From Leptospira neocaledonica (GTDB lineage Bacteria > Spirochaetota > Leptospiria > Leptospirales > Leptospiraceae), in the NCBI RefSeq assembly GCF_002812205.1, contig NZ_NPEA01000006.1, forward strand, positions 279,075 to 343,074: 64,000 nucleotides of DNA, in the 5' to 3' direction. Positions 8,683 through 18,330 of the stretch are shown here, piece after piece. Made by a program: the position numbers and the translations under genes. The notes below the pieces were generated by a model. That model saw only the letters and a program-made list of their open reading frames with translations. It made no database searches and was not told the DNA's origin. The first letter of the stretch is position 1; every line of letters starts with the position of its first letter.

Positions 8683-10170
8683 CTAATACTTATAAGCCTT
8701 ATCTTCCAATTGAGCCTTACGAGTTGTAGTTGCTGTCGGATCAATATCCGCCTGGGCTACAGTCACATAAGGACTTCCTGTTCCACCGGAAGCGTAAGAA
8801 TTATAATTGATGCTCCCACTCGGAGCATGACTCAAATCTGCAGTATCCGTTCTGAAAGGAGAAGTTAAGGAAAGTTTATTAAAACTAGTTCCTTCCGTTG
8901 AATCAGGATAATTCGCAACAAGTGAAGTCCATTCCACGAGTGAACCGTCATAGAATACAGTAGGATATCCTAATATATTCTGAGAAACAAAACCATTCAC
9001 CTGTGCTTCAAAATTTGTTCTACATTGGGAAACGATCGTTGCCCCTGCTGTATAAGAAGCTCCACCGGTTCCTGTGTTCGCAAAAATACCAGCAAGAGTC
9101 GCCTTATCCTTGAATCTATATCCTGTAGCTGATGTATCCAACAAAGACGCCCAAGGAAAAGTTTTTGCTCCTTTGATTCTAGTTTCAAACAGAACATACT
9201 TCTTAGGAGTTCCACTCACACCTGCAGCAGGTGCACCCGAATCGTTCCAAGCAGTTGTGATATGATTTGCTCCTGTATTTGTAATCCCAACGGTTTGATC
9301 ATACTGAGCGGTAGGCCTTGCATCCACAATGATTTGAGTTCCGGTGAGCCCACTGATAGAGGCGCTACCGTTATTCTTCACGATTTTAATGATATCCTCT
9401 AAAGTAAGAGTGATGATCGTATTATCCACCTTCAGTTGTTTTACGCTGAAATTCCCATTTGTATTCGGAGCCGTGTCCTTAGTTGCCGAAAGATAAGTAG
9501 CGTTCGTAAAATTGGTCCTGATATCTCCATCCAAGATCGCAAGATGTTTAATGTCCGCGCCCCAATATCTAAGCCAATAAATTCCCCTAGTCACATCCTG
9601 GGTTTGGCTTCCATTCGTATAAGCGGTACCGTTATTGTTTGCAGATCCTACTGCAAATACAACTAGGTCCGTATTCAAATTGATCCCGTATACTTTCAAC
9701 CACTGGTCCACAGTCGTTCCGTCTGCTTGGTAACGAACTGAATTACGGATAAGCCCTGTATTTCTCTGTTGGTTAAAACGAAATCCAGCTTGGAAATCGT
9801 CCAGATGGTACACATATACTCCGTTTGCATTGTCCGATTTAATGTAGGACCTGCCACTTGTATCTCCCGAAAAATTATTCGCGAGACTACTCTGTAAGAT
9901 CACAAGCTTTCCGCTGATATGAGATGGCTTTTGGTTTTGCCAATCGCTCACCCAAGATTCCAAACGAGAAGCAGTGACAAGCCCCCATTCGTTATCGCCA
10001 TAAGAAGCAGCAGATTCATTTGTTAAATCCGAAGCAGAACTGACCGGGATTGAATTTCCAAAACCAGCCAAGACTGCAAGCGCAGAATTTGAATCTCCAC
10101 CTCCTGAATCGCAAGAGACAAACGTCCCAGAAATAACGCTGAGAATCAGCCCAATATAAAACACCTTCAT
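8683..10170 (-). CDS. Rhodanese-like domain lipoprotein
   Basis: 495 residues. The signal peptide MKVFYIGLILSVISGTFVSC gives lipidated Cys20, followed by DSGGGDSNSALAVLAG, a tail shared with two other lipoproteins in this window. Rhodanese-type features appear more than once: VLQSSLANNFSGD...YVYHLDDFQAG, IIVDARPTAQYDQTVG (a cradle-loop start), and near the C-terminus SQCRTNFEAQVNGF followed by ILGYPTVFYDGSLVEW. The Cys383 of CRTNFEAQ corresponds to the rhodanese active-site Cys, although the loop deviates from the usual CRxGxR. So it may be a tandem sulfurtransferase displayed on the envelope. It converges on doxX across a shared terminator and appears monocistronic. Confidence 0.75.
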   Translation of the reverse strand: MKVFYIGLILSVISGTFVSCDSGGGDSNSALAVLAGFGNSIPVSSASDLTNESAASYGDNEWGLVTASRLESWVSDWQNQKPSHISGKLVILQSSLANNFSGDTSGRSYIKSDNANGVYVYHLDDFQAGFRFNQQRNTGLIRNSVRYQADGTTVDQWLKVYGINLNTDLVVFAVGSANNNGTAYTNGSQTQDVTRGIYWLRYWGADIKHLAILDGDIRTNFTNATYLSATKDTAPNTNGNFSVKQLKVDNTIITLTLEDIIKIVKNNGSASISGLTGTQIIVDARPTAQYDQTVGITNTGANHITTAWNDSGAPAAGVSGTPKKYVLFETRIKGAKTFPWASLLDTSATGYRFKDKATLAGIFANTGTGGASYTAGATIVSQCRTNFEAQVNGFVSQNILGYPTVFYDGSLVEWTSLVANYPDSTEGTSFNKLSLTSPFRTDTADLSHAPSGSINYNSYASGGTGSPYVTVAQADIDPTATTTRKAQLEDKAYKY

Positions 10171-10708
10171 GTATATTTCTCCTAACGTGGCAAGCCACGA
10201 GTTAGCCCTTTTTGCTTAGAATGATCCTAAAAATCAGTTAAAATATACAATATAACAGAAAATAAGACGTAATAACGGAAAATATATTGATCCTGTTTCC
10301 AAAGTATTGTCACAGAAATGTCTCGGTCCGTTTCCTTTCGATGGTGAAGGAACTCCTCATGAAAAACCAAGACCTTCGCCTATTAGTGATTTCGCGTGAA
10401 ATAAAAACTAGAAAAATATCGGTTCAAAGACAAAGGTATAAAGTCGCTGAAGATTTTACCGCCAGGGATGTGAAGGGCTTTAGTCACGAAGTGACGAGGC
10501 GAATGCCGAGCCCGTAGCAGCCCGGTCTTTGCGAAGCAGTCGCTCGCAAAGAGGCGGCCAAACCTAAACTTGAACCAAGGTTTGTCCCTGCATTTCCAAG
10601 ATCATGTGGGAACTCCTACCGAAAGGGGATGGACAGGATTCTTCCAGGTAAAATCCTTAGAAAAAGCATTCCAAACTGAACTCACATCCAAAAAAACAAG
10701 GTTGATTC
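10171..10708. other. Intergenic region before sucC, with GC-rich repeat element
   Basis: The left 280 bp are AT-rich and probably contain the promoter of the lipoprotein gene on the minus strand. From about 10460 to 10560 the sequence is GC-rich and repeats an element found inverted near 29750. A GTGGGAACTCCTACC palindrome-like element lies at 10606-10620. A short plus-strand reading frame at 10287-10517 has no recognisable features and ends inside the repeat, so I do not call it. Confidence 0.5.
10509..10560 (+). repeat. GC-rich intergenic element, copy A
   Basis: AGCCCGTAGCAGCCCGGTC at 10509-10527 recurs on the minus strand at 29748-29766 with one mismatch in 19, and both copies continue into a similar GC-rich tail ending AAG-GAG-GCGGCC-like. 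Confidence 0.6.
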
Positions 10709-11881
10709 ATGAAAATTCACGAGTACCAGGCCAAGGAAATCCTGAGACGCCATAACGCCAAAGTTCCTTTCGGCGTAGTAATTGATAAAAAAGAAGACGG
10801 TGCAAAAGCCCATGAAGAAGTTTCTTCCAAAACGGGAGCATCTGTTGTAGTCGTAAAAGCTCAGATCCACGCAGGTGGAAGAGGAAAAGGCGGCGGAGTT
10901 AAAGTTACCAAAACCAAAGAAGACGCATTAGCCGCTATAGATAAGATCCTAGGCATGCAACTTATCACTCCTCAAACAGGAGCGGAAGGCAAAAAAGTCC
11001 TGAAAGTTTACCTGGAGCAAGGGATCAATATCGCGAAGGAATTTTATTTAAGCATCTTATTAGATCGCGCGATCCGCAAGACAATCGTCATGGCTTCTAC
11101 CGAAGGTGGAATGGAGATCGAAGAAGTTGCGGAAACCCATCCTGAAAAAATCCTGAAGATCGCTATCGATCCAGGGATCGGATTACAACCAAACCAAGCT
11201 TCTCAACTTGCTTTTGATTTGGGACTTCCTGCTGAATCTCACAAGTCTTTCAAGGCTCTTCTTACTTCCGTTTATAATGCTTATATTAAAGAAGATGCAT
11301 CTTTATTAGAGATCAACCCTTTGATTCTTACTAAAGAGAATGAGATCATTGCAGGTGACTGTAAGATCGATCTTGATGAGAACGCTCTTTATCGCCATCC
11401 TGAAAACGCTTCATTTAGAGACGTTTCCGAAGAAGATCCTTTGGAAGTCCAAGCTAGCGAATACAATATCAACTACGTTAAGTTAGATGGAAACATCGGC
11501 TGTATGGTTAACGGTGCTGGTCTTGCGATGGCAACCATGGACATCGTGAAACTTGCCGGCGCCGAACCTGCAAACTTCCTAGACGTGGGTGGTGGAGCAA
11601 ACGTTACCACTGTTACTAACGGATTCAAACTGATCCTGGGAGATCCGAACGTAAAAGGGATCTTCATCAATATCTTCGGAGGAATCGTTCGTTGTGACCG
11701 AGTCGCTCTGGGAATCATCGAAGCTGCTAAAGCAGTGAACATTAACGTTCCTCTTGTAGTTCGTTTGAAAGGAACCAACGCGGAAGAAGGCAAAAAAATC
11801 CTAAACGAATCCGGACTGAATATTATCGGAGAAGAGGATCTTCGCACCGCGGCTAAAAAAGTGGCAGAAGCCATTAAATAA
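10709..11881 (+). CDS. sucC: Succinyl-CoA synthetase (ADP-forming) beta subunit
   Basis: 390 residues, standard for SucC. It begins [22 protein letters not shown], the conserved ATP-grasp start, with the nucleotide-binding [18 protein letters not shown] segment (residues 48-65). [11 protein letters not shown] and [13 protein letters not shown] supply the Mg-binding residues, and [28 protein letters not shown] plus [12 protein letters not shown] form the C-terminal CoA-ligase-like domain. With SucD it converts succinyl-CoA to succinate while making ATP in the TCA cycle. sucD follows after 26 bp. AAGGTTG lies shortly before the ATG. Confidence 0.97.
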   Translation: MKIHEYQAKEILRRHNAKVPFGVVIDKKEDGAKAHEEVSSKTGASVVVVKAQIHAGGRGKGGGVKVTKTKEDALAAIDKILGMQLITPQTGAEGKKVLKVYLEQGINIAKEFYLSILLDRAIRKTIVMASTEGGMEIEEVAETHPEKILKIAIDPGIGLQPNQASQLAFDLGLPAESHKSFKALLTSVYNAYIKEDASLLEINPLILTKENEIIAGDCKIDLDENALYRHPENASFRDVSEEDPLEVQASEYNINYVKLDGNIGCMVNGAGLAMATMDIVKLAGAEPANFLDVGGGANVTTVTNGFKLILGDPNVKGIFINIFGGIVRCDRVALGIIEAAKAVNINVPLVVRLKGTNAEEGKKILNESGLNIIGEEDLRTAAKKVAEAIK

Positions 11882-11907
11882 AAAATATAAGGTTAACTTA
11901 ATATAAC

Positions 11908-12792
11908 ATGGCAGTATTAGTAGATAGCAATACAAAAGTCGTAGTACAAGGGATTACCGGAAAAGAAGGTTCTTTCCACGCGACTCAAATGATAGAATAC
12001 GGAACAAACGTAGTCGGAGGAGTAACTCCAGGCAAAGGCGGACAAACAGTAGAACTCGCTGGCAAAAACGTTCCAGTATTCAATAGTTTAAAAGACGCAA
12101 TCGTAAAAGAAGGAGCAAATGCTTCTATCATTTTCGTTCCACCTCCATTCGCAGCTGATGCGATCTTAGAAGGAATTTTCAACGAGATCCCTCTAGTGGT
12201 TTGTATCACAGAAGGAATTCCAACACACGATATGCTTAAGGTATACAGCGCACTTCGTAATTCCAAAACTAGACTAGTTGGACCGAACTGCCCTGGTGTG
12301 ATTTCTCCTAAATACAAAGTTAAAATGGGGATCATGCCTGGTTTTATTCACCAAGCAGGAAGCGTAGGAATCGTTTCTCGTTCTGGAACCCTAACTTACG
12401 AATCAGTTGCACAGCTTACCCAACATGGTTTGGGACAATCCACTGTAATTGGTATCGGTGGAGACCCAGTTCCAGGAATGAACCACACAGAAGCAGTCAG
12501 ACTTCTGAACGAAGACCCTGAAACTAAAGGAATCGTAATGATCGGAGAAATCGGCGGAACTTCGGAAGAAGAAGCTGCCGCTTATATCAAAGCTCATGTT
12601 AAAAAACCTGTAGTAGGATTTATTGCAGGCCAAACTGCACCTCCTGGAAAAAGGATGGGACATGCTGGCGCGATCATCAGCGGAGGAATGGGAACAGCTT
12701 CTTCTAAAATGAAAGCTATGCAGGACGCAGGTATTTCTGTTTGCCAATCTATCGCCGAAGTCGGCGAAAAAATGAAAAAAGCATTAGGTTAA
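11908..12792 (+). CDS. sucD: Succinyl-CoA synthetase alpha subunit
   Basis: 294 residues, normal for SucD. The N-terminal CoA-binding Rossmann domain shows [22 protein letters not shown]. The [12 protein letters not shown] segment and [14 protein letters not shown] are conserved, and the phosphorylated active-site histidine lies in the [18 protein letters not shown] motif (about residues 245-262). It carries the phosphohistidine intermediate while SucC binds nucleotide. Directly downstream of sucC, so the two subunits are made from one mRNA. Downstream, the TolC gene begins after 28 bp with a good GGAGG site, so read-through is possible. Confidence 0.97.
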   Translation: MAVLVDSNTKVVVQGITGKEGSFHATQMIEYGTNVVGGVTPGKGGQTVELAGKNVPVFNSLKDAIVKEGANASIIFVPPPFAADAILEGIFNEIPLVVCITEGIPTHDMLKVYSALRNSKTRLVGPNCPGVISPKYKVKMGIMPGFIHQAGSVGIVSRSGTLTYESVAQLTQHGLGQSTVIGIGGDPVPGMNHTEAVRLLNEDPETKGIVMIGEIGGTSEEEAAAYIKAHVKKPVVGFIAGQTAPPGKRMGHAGAIISGGMGTASSKMKAMQDAGISVCQSIAEVGEKMKKALG

Positions 12793-12820
12793 TCTAATAC
12801 TTTAGATCGGAGGAAAGGTT

Positions 12821-14419
12821 ATGAAATTAGAAAATGGGAATTTTTGGACCAAAATAATAAGCGGGAAGACGATCTCCGTCTTTTTGGTTTCGAGCCTCAT
12901 CCTCCTTTCAGGTTTTTCTGGAGTATTCTCCCAAGAGAATAAGTCCGGAAAAGTTCTGAAGTTAACTACAGAAGAGACAGTCAAAAGAGCTCTCGATAGC
13001 AACTTCAAACTACAAAACCTGAGATATGAATTGGCAAAAACCGATTCGAGCTACTTAAAAGCAGAATCCCAATATTCTTGGAGATTAGTGGCTGACGGAA
13101 GTTTCAGACAAACAGTTCTTCCTTTGAACCAGAACAACGTCTTCACCGGAACGAAAACTTCCGACGATACGATCAAAGGGGGGATTGAAAAAACAATCCG
13201 AGCTACCGGAACCTATTTCAAGTTAGAAGCAGGAAATAGAAGATTCGACTCGAACGCTTTCGAGGATAAGAGTAACCCGTTAACTGCAAGTTTCGCAGGA
13301 CTAGCTCTTCCTCCTCTATACACTGGATTTATCACTGCTACAGTTTCCCAAGACTTATTGAAAAACTCATTCGGTTATAAGGGAAGAAACCAGGAGAAGA
13401 TCCTGGACAACCAAAAAGAAATGGCAAAAAGCCAAGTTTCTCTTCAGATCTCGGAAGCGATCGTAGGATCTCTTGTGGATTTCTGGGACTATTCAGTTAA
13501 ACTACAGTCCTTAAAAACATTCCGCAGATTAAAAGAGAACGTAAGCAATATTAGAAATCTTACAGTGCGCAAACAAGGTTTAGGACTTTCAGAAGGATTC
13601 GAAGTCAACCAATGGAACGCCCTACTCGCACAAGCAGATAGCCAATTAGAAACTGCTGTTGTTCAAAAAGACGAGGCAAAAAGAAAATTAGCTCGTACTT
13701 TAAAATTAGAGAACGACTCTGATCTTTCCGAAGAAACAGACCTTATGGAAGAAATTCCCGAGAAACCTGACTACAATAAAGATCTGGATATCGCTTACAA
13801 AAAGAGAGCCGATTATTTAAATGCAGTCAGAGAAAAAGAGATCGCCGAACTTTTACTAAAGAATGCAAAAAGTGATCAGTTACCTTCTCTCACACTATCC
13901 GGGTCCGCTTCTTCTCAGGCTCAGACGATCACAGGCCCTGATAAAAATTTTACGGACGCAACAGATGGTGTCCAATCCGCACGTTATAAAGACTTTAACG
14001 GAAAAGTAAGTTTCTCTTATCCATTATTCGATAAGGGAGTGGCGGCAGGAAGAAGAGATTCCGAGATCGGAGTTCGCCAAGCTACACTGAAAGAGAACGA
14101 AGTTAAGAATGAAGTAAGAGACGACCTAAGAGGAAGGATCGATTCATTAGAAGCTAGCTATAAAATTTATAAAAACTCCATCGTCACTGAAAAAGAGACC
14201 CAAAACTATTATAATGGTGTGGTCCGAAGCTTCCAACAAGGAAGAGCGGATGCAGTAGCAGTTAAAAATGCTTTGGACACTTTGGTGAGAGACCAGCTTA
14301 GCCTTACTCAAGCAAAAGTAAATTTCAATATAGATCTTATGAGATACTATATCGCTAAGAATATGCTTTTGGAAAGATTCGATCTGGATGCGGAAAAACT
14401 TCTTCCAAATTTGGAATAA
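12821..14419 (+). CDS. TolC-family outer-membrane efflux protein
   Basis: 532 residues with a signal peptide ending GVFSQ (about residue 38). The mature chain has two outer-membrane efflux protein (OEP) repeats: long coiled-coil helices such as TEETVKRALDSNFKLQNLRYELAKTDSSYLKAE (about 50-82) and the later YLNAVREKEIAELLLKNAKSDQLPSL, with short beta segments (GKVSFSYPLFDKG) between. TolC trimers form the outer-membrane channel of RND or ABC export systems and type I secretion. No partner pump is adjacent; the RND gene at the left edge is 11 kb away. GGAGGAAAGG lies just upstream of the ATG. Specific symbol not assigned because leptospires have several paralogues. Confidence 0.85.
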   Translation: MKLENGNFWTKIISGKTISVFLVSSLILLSGFSGVFSQENKSGKVLKLTTEETVKRALDSNFKLQNLRYELAKTDSSYLKAESQYSWRLVADGSFRQTVLPLNQNNVFTGTKTSDDTIKGGIEKTIRATGTYFKLEAGNRRFDSNAFEDKSNPLTASFAGLALPPLYTGFITATVSQDLLKNSFGYKGRNQEKILDNQKEMAKSQVSLQISEAIVGSLVDFWDYSVKLQSLKTFRRLKENVSNIRNLTVRKQGLGLSEGFEVNQWNALLAQADSQLETAVVQKDEAKRKLARTLKLENDSDLSEETDLMEEIPEKPDYNKDLDIAYKKRADYLNAVREKEIAELLLKNAKSDQLPSLTLSGSASSQAQTITGPDKNFTDATDGVQSARYKDFNGKVSFSYPLFDKGVAAGRRDSEIGVRQATLKENEVKNEVRDDLRGRIDSLEASYKIYKNSIVTEKETQNYYNGVVRSFQQGRADAVAVKNALDTLVRDQLSLTQAKVNFNIDLMRYYIAKNMLLERFDLDAEKLLPNLE

Positions 14420-14437
14420 AAGGTCCGATAGTTCTCA

Positions 14438-15871
14438 TTGAAACGCGGATTTTTCCTTTCTATATTCGGAATCGTATTATTCGGGCTGATCGTTTGGCTT
14501 ACCATTCGATTTTGGCCCAAACCTTCCGACACTATTTATGAATATTATAAAAAGGAAAAATGGGAGAAGGTAATCTCCCTAGTAAAAAAATCGACCGCCC
14601 CTACCCCGGAAGATCTTTTTTACGGTTCCCAATCTCTCCTCAGATTAAATGCGGAACTAATCTCTAAAGACTCAGAAGACAGAGCTAAAATTTCTGCAAG
14701 ACTCCAAAAAGAAAATGGGATCGGCTCAGGCAAATCTCTCGAATCAAAGGGAGAATTTCCGGTATTCGAGGATCCTTTTATTTTACAGCTCAGACCGGGG
14801 GGCTATTGGAGACAGAAAGCAATTCTATCTAGAGCTGAGATCGCAGGAGAATGGGAAGATGATATTCAATTCTTGCGAGACTTAAAAGAGCTGATCCGAA
14901 GTAATCCTGTCACGTTAGGAATTTCTTCCTACTCTTCCGTATTGAAAAAGGTTTTAAGAAGAGAGACCAAACTTTCAGACGGAGACCAAAACAAACTTTT
15001 AGAACTATTAGGTTTTCTATCCGTACGAGAAGATTCTACATTGCTCGGTTCCAGATTTAAGAACACCGGAGACAATACGAATCTTAGAACCGGCCCTGGA
15101 ACAGAGAACCCCGGTAAAGCTCGTTTAAAAAAAGGAATCTTACTTTTCGCATTAGATAAAGATCCTCGTTCTGAAACTGTGCAAGGAAGAAAAGGAAATT
15201 GGGTCCAAGTATATATTCCCGAATTACAGATCTCCGGCTGGATCTTCTCCCATTTTTTAGAGGAAGATCCTTATCCAATTTCTAAAGCAGAAGAAACATT
15301 TGCAGAATTTTCCCAATCTGAAAAAAGCCAAGCATGGGACTTTGCATTTTGGACAGAAGATAAAATCCCTCCAGGATTCCATGGAGAATATATCCCAACA
15401 GAAAAGTTAGCCTTGGATGGAGATTACGGGATCGTTTTGTATCGATCCAAAACGGGAAAATATAAAGAGATTTGCAGAATTGTAGAAGAACCTTTTAGAT
15501 CCTTAGAATTTTTAACCGCAAGTTTAAGCGGTGAAGAACCTGTTCCGATTTTTAAACTATATTCGGGAAGACCAGGCGAGTGGAAGTCCGCCTATCAAAT
15601 CGACCTTGACAGAGAGAGTATTTCTATCAACAGGAACAAGTATATTCTTGGAAATTCAGGCGGAAAGAAACGTTTCCAACTTGGAATTTTTTCTGCAACC
15701 GGGTCGACTTCGGCGTCTCTATTAGTAGGAGAAAAAACCGTATTACAAGGGATTTCTCCTGAAGAAGAACTAACCTCCACGGAAGGAGTTCTATTCAAAC
15801 TCTGCTTACAACAAGCAGATAAAAAATCCGACTCGAATGCGGCAGCATTCCAATTTAAGTTTTTATTTTGA
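14438..15871 (+). CDS. SH3-domain membrane-anchored protein, function unknown
   Basis: 477 residues from a TTG at 14438. A single N-terminal helix (residues 4-24) anchors it, followed by a helical region (about 30-180) and one bacterial SH3 domain, NLRTGPGTENPGKARLKKG through GRKGNWVQVYIPELQISGWIF (about 212-275), of the type that binds peptidoglycan peptides. The C-terminal 200 residues have no family I recognise. The gene lies 18 bp after the TolC gene and 25 bp before the FmdB gene, in the same direction, so it may belong to an envelope operon. A weak AAAGG is the only ribosome site, so the start is not certain. Confidence 0.7.
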   Translation: MKRGFFLSIFGIVLFGLIVWLTIRFWPKPSDTIYEYYKKEKWEKVISLVKKSTAPTPEDLFYGSQSLLRLNAELISKDSEDRAKISARLQKENGIGSGKSLESKGEFPVFEDPFILQLRPGGYWRQKAILSRAEIAGEWEDDIQFLRDLKELIRSNPVTLGISSYSSVLKKVLRRETKLSDGDQNKLLELLGFLSVREDSTLLGSRFKNTGDNTNLRTGPGTENPGKARLKKGILLFALDKDPRSETVQGRKGNWVQVYIPELQISGWIFSHFLEEDPYPISKAEETFAEFSQSEKSQAWDFAFWTEDKIPPGFHGEYIPTEKLALDGDYGIVLYRSKTGKYKEICRIVEEPFRSLEFLTASLSGEEPVPIFKLYSGRPGEWKSAYQIDLDRESISINRNKYILGNSGGKKRFQLGIFSATGSTSASLLVGEKTVLQGISPEEELTSTEGVLFKLCLQQADKKSDSNAAAFQFKFLF

Positions 15872-15896
15872 TCATTAGATCTAGCGAGGAAAATCA

Positions 15897-16136
15897 GTGC
15901 CTACTTACGATTATAGATGCAAGGCTTGCGGACAAACTTTCGAACATTTTCAATCCATGAAGGACGACCCGATCACCACCTGCCTTCTCTGCGGTAAAAC
16001 TGGAGAAGTAGATAGATTGATCTCCAATGTAGGAGGGATCATCTTTAAAGGATCTGGGTTCTATGTAACGGATAATAAATCTTCTTCCAAAAGTTCCGAA
16101 TCTTCCGCCGGCTCTTCCGGTTCTTCATCCAACTAA
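15897..16136 (+). CDS. FmdB-family zinc ribbon protein
   Basis: 79 residues. The start is GTG at 15897 with GAGGAAA eight bases before it. The N-terminal zinc ribbon YDYRCKACGQTFEHFQ (residues 3-18) pairs with TCLLCGKTGEVDRLIS, giving two CxxC knuckles. The C-terminus is a Ser/Gly-rich tail with no fold. FmdB-type proteins are small cytosolic putative regulatory or chaperone-like zinc proteins with no firm function. It ends two bases before the lpxI start codon, so translation of the two is probably coupled. Confidence 0.9.
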   Translation: MPTYDYRCKACGQTFEHFQSMKDDPITTCLLCGKTGEVDRLISNVGGIIFKGSGFYVTDNKSSSKSSESSAGSSGSSSN

Positions 16137-16138
16137 GT

Positions 16139-16993
16139 TTGGGACGTTTAGGAATATTAGCGGGGGGAGGAAATCTTCCCCAGATAGGAATGCGGGAGGC
16201 TCTCGCAGCCGGGGAGGATCCATTTTTCCTTTCCATAGCAGAGTCCGATTTTACTCCAGGAAATTATCCGGACAGAGTGATTCCGATTCGAATCGCTAAG
16301 ATCGGTGGACTATTAAAAGCATGCAAAGCTAATCAGATAGATAGACTTCTTCTATTAGGAAAAGTTAAAAAAGAAATCATCTTTAAAAGTCTGAACTTCG
16401 ATCTAAAGGCACTTGCATTACTCGCCAGAATGGTGAATCGCCACGACTATTCCATCTTCAAAACCGTAGCAGAAGATTTCGAAAAACAAGGCATTCATAT
16501 CATCTCCCAAAAAACCTATCTCAAATCCTTGCTACTTCCGGAAGGCCGTTATACTAAAAAGGCCTTAGACAAAAAGCAGGTAGAGGATGTGATCTTCGGA
16601 ATGGAATATGCGGAGAGGATCGCTCATCTGGATATAGGCCAAGCCGTGGTAGTTGTGGACAAATCCGTATTAGCAGTCGAAGCCGTAGAAGGAACCGATC
16701 AAACTATTCGAAGAGGCGGAAGTTTCGCTAAAAAAAGAAAGGCAATTGTTTGCAAAAGTTCCAAACCCAGCCAAGATCCGAGATTCGATCTACCTACAGT
16801 CGGAATTGAAACCCTAAAAGTAATGAGTGAGCATAACTGCGATACGCTCGCCGTTCGGGAAGGAGAGACCATAATTGTAAATCCTTCCGAATTTATTAAC
16901 CTTGCAGAAAAATTGAAAATCCATATCTTGAGCATCGGCCGTGGCAACGTCTCGAAAATTAACTCTACCCAAAAAAAGCTCCCTAAAGTCTAA
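16139..16993 (+). CDS. lpxI: UDP-2,3-diacylglucosamine pyrophosphatase LpxI
   Basis: 284 residues, DUF1009/LpxI family. It opens LGILAGGGNLPQIGMREALAAG, the family's Gly-rich N-terminus; the C-terminal domain has VVVDKSVLAVEAVEGTDQTIRRGGSF and AIVCKSSKPSQDPRFDLPTVG followed by IETLKVM, all typical. LpxI cleaves UDP-2,3-diacylglucosamine to lipid X and UMP, the step LpxH does in enterics. The start is TTG at 16139, two bases after the fmdB stop. lpxB, the next pathway step, overlaps its 3' end, so product and next enzyme are made together. Confidence 0.93.
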   Translation: MGRLGILAGGGNLPQIGMREALAAGEDPFFLSIAESDFTPGNYPDRVIPIRIAKIGGLLKACKANQIDRLLLLGKVKKEIIFKSLNFDLKALALLARMVNRHDYSIFKTVAEDFEKQGIHIISQKTYLKSLLLPEGRYTKKALDKKQVEDVIFGMEYAERIAHLDIGQAVVVVDKSVLAVEAVEGTDQTIRRGGSFAKKRKAIVCKSSKPSQDPRFDLPTVGIETLKVMSEHNCDTLAVREGETIIVNPSEFINLAEKLKIHILSIGRGNVSKINSTQKKLPKV

Positions 16994-18218
16994 AAAGGCT
17001 GGAGACAAGATTAGATCGGAAAATATTTCCGTATCCTCTTCTCCCGTATTTATGATGTTAGCCGGAGAACATTCCGGCGATCTACTCGGCGCAGAAGTAT
17101 TAAAAGAACTTAAAAAACATGATCCGGACTTTACGTTTTTCGGGATAGGTGGTCCCAGAATGTTGGAAGAAGGTTTCGATTCCATAGAGAATATGGAAGA
17201 ACTTTCTGTAATCGGTTTCACTGCGGTACTATTCAAATACAAATTTTTAAAAGCACTTATGGATCGATTGGTAGAAGAAGCGGTGGCACGTTCCTGTACA
17301 CATGCTATCCTGATCGATTACCCCGGCTTCAATCTTAGACTAGCTGCCAGACTCAAAGAATTAGGAATCAAGGTAATCTTCTACGTTTCTCCTCAACTCT
17401 GGGCTTGGAATTTCGGAAGGATTTATAAGATTAAAGAAACTATAGATCTGATGTTGGTATTATTTCCATTCGAGAAGAAGATCTATGATGATTATGGAGT
17501 TCGTTCCGTATTTGTAGGACATCCAATCGCTCAAAGAATTAAGGAGAAGATCCGAAAAGAAGCTCCGATCCCTGTGGACGAAAAACAGCAAGCCCATCTA
17601 CAGACAATCACTCTCATGCCTGGTTCCAGATCCGCAGAGATCCACAGAATGTTGGACACACTACTCCAATCCGCGACACTCATTCACCAAGAGGCAGAAG
17701 CAGATAAAAAGCATGTACGCTTTCTCATTCCGAATATAAACGTAAAAGAAGAAGAATTCATCCAAACTAAAATTAAGGAAACGGAAGAAGTTCATCCAGG
17801 TATCAAGATCGAATATTTATTCGATCGTTCTTTAAGATGTATTGAAGTTTCGGATATCGTTTTAGTAACTTCTGGAACTGCTACTTTAGAAGTTGTATAT
17901 TTCGAAAAACCAATGGTGATCTTGTATAAGGTTAGCTTACTCAGCTATTTTATCTCAGCACTTCTTATCCGCACACCTTTTATAGGACTCGTAAACATCC
18001 TTAGCGGAAGGGAAACAGTGAAGGAACTCATACAGGCGGAATGTACTCCGGAAGAAACCGTGAGAGAAACAATGGCAATCCTAAAGAATAAAAAATACAG
18101 AAACCAGATGATGGAAGAGATCCGATCTGTAAAAGAATCTCTGGGAGAAGAACATAGTTCTAAAAATGCAAGCAGAGCGATTCTTCAGTTTTTAAAAGAA
18201 AAGCCGGTTTCTTTGTAG
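16941..18218 (+). CDS. lpxB: Lipid-A-disaccharide synthase LpxB
   Basis: GT19-family glycosyltransferase that joins lipid X to UDP-diacylglucosamine. Motifs: FMMLAGEHSGDLLGAEVL (the family N-terminus), IDYPGFNLRLA, VIFYVSPQLWAWNFGR, FVGHPIA, LMPGSRSAEIHRML and TSGTATLEVVYFEKPMVILYK. The annotated frame starts at GTG 16941 inside lpxI, giving an unusual 37-residue basic extension; the catalytic domain itself begins at ATG 17052, which would give about 388 residues, the usual size. Neither start has a good Shine-Dalgarno site, so the true N-terminus is uncertain. The stop codon lies inside a GTAGGAATTCCAACA palindrome-like element. Confidence 0.93.
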   Translation: MATSRKLTLPKKSSLKSKKAGDKIRSENISVSSSPVFMMLAGEHSGDLLGAEVLKELKKHDPDFTFFGIGGPRMLEEGFDSIENMEELSVIGFTAVLFKYKFLKALMDRLVEEAVARSCTHAILIDYPGFNLRLAARLKELGIKVIFYVSPQLWAWNFGRIYKIKETIDLMLVLFPFEKKIYDDYGVRSVFVGHPIAQRIKEKIRKEAPIPVDEKQQAHLQTITLMPGSRSAEIHRMLDTLLQSATLIHQEAEADKKHVRFLIPNINVKEEEFIQTKIKETEEVHPGIKIEYLFDRSLRCIEVSDIVLVTSGTATLEVVYFEKPMVILYKVSLLSYFISALLIRTPFIGLVNILSGRETVKELIQAECTPEETVRETMAILKNKKYRNQMMEEIRSVKESLGEEHSSKNASRAILQFLKEKPVSL

Positions 18219-18256
18219 GAATTCCAACAAGTTACTGGATGCAAAAATGTTTTGCA
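18214..18256. repeat. Palindrome and hairpin at lpxB 3' end
   Basis: TGTAGGAATTCCAACA at 18214-18229 overlaps the lpxB stop and looks like a hybrid of the two dispersed palindrome types. It is followed by the perfect hairpin TGCAAAA/ATG/TTTTGCA at 18240-18256. Confidence 0.5.
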
Positions 18257-18302
18257 AGAATCCAAGTTTTGTGATACGGAACTTTTCGTACCACCGCACC
18301 GG

Positions 18303-18324
18303 CCCCCACCCAAAGAGGGCGGGG
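18303..18324. terminator. GC-rich hairpin between convergent lpxB and AsmA-like genes
   Basis: CCCC-A-CCC (18304-18311) pairs with GGG-C-GGGG (18317-18324). No clear T-run follows on either strand, so it could be a Rho-dependent or structural element rather than a classic terminator. Confidence 0.4.
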
Positions 18325-18330
18325 AGCACC

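Noticed and set aside
10287..10517. Plus-strand frame of 76 codons before sucC
   Set aside because: No signal, motif or ribosome site, and its end lies within the GC-rich repeat.
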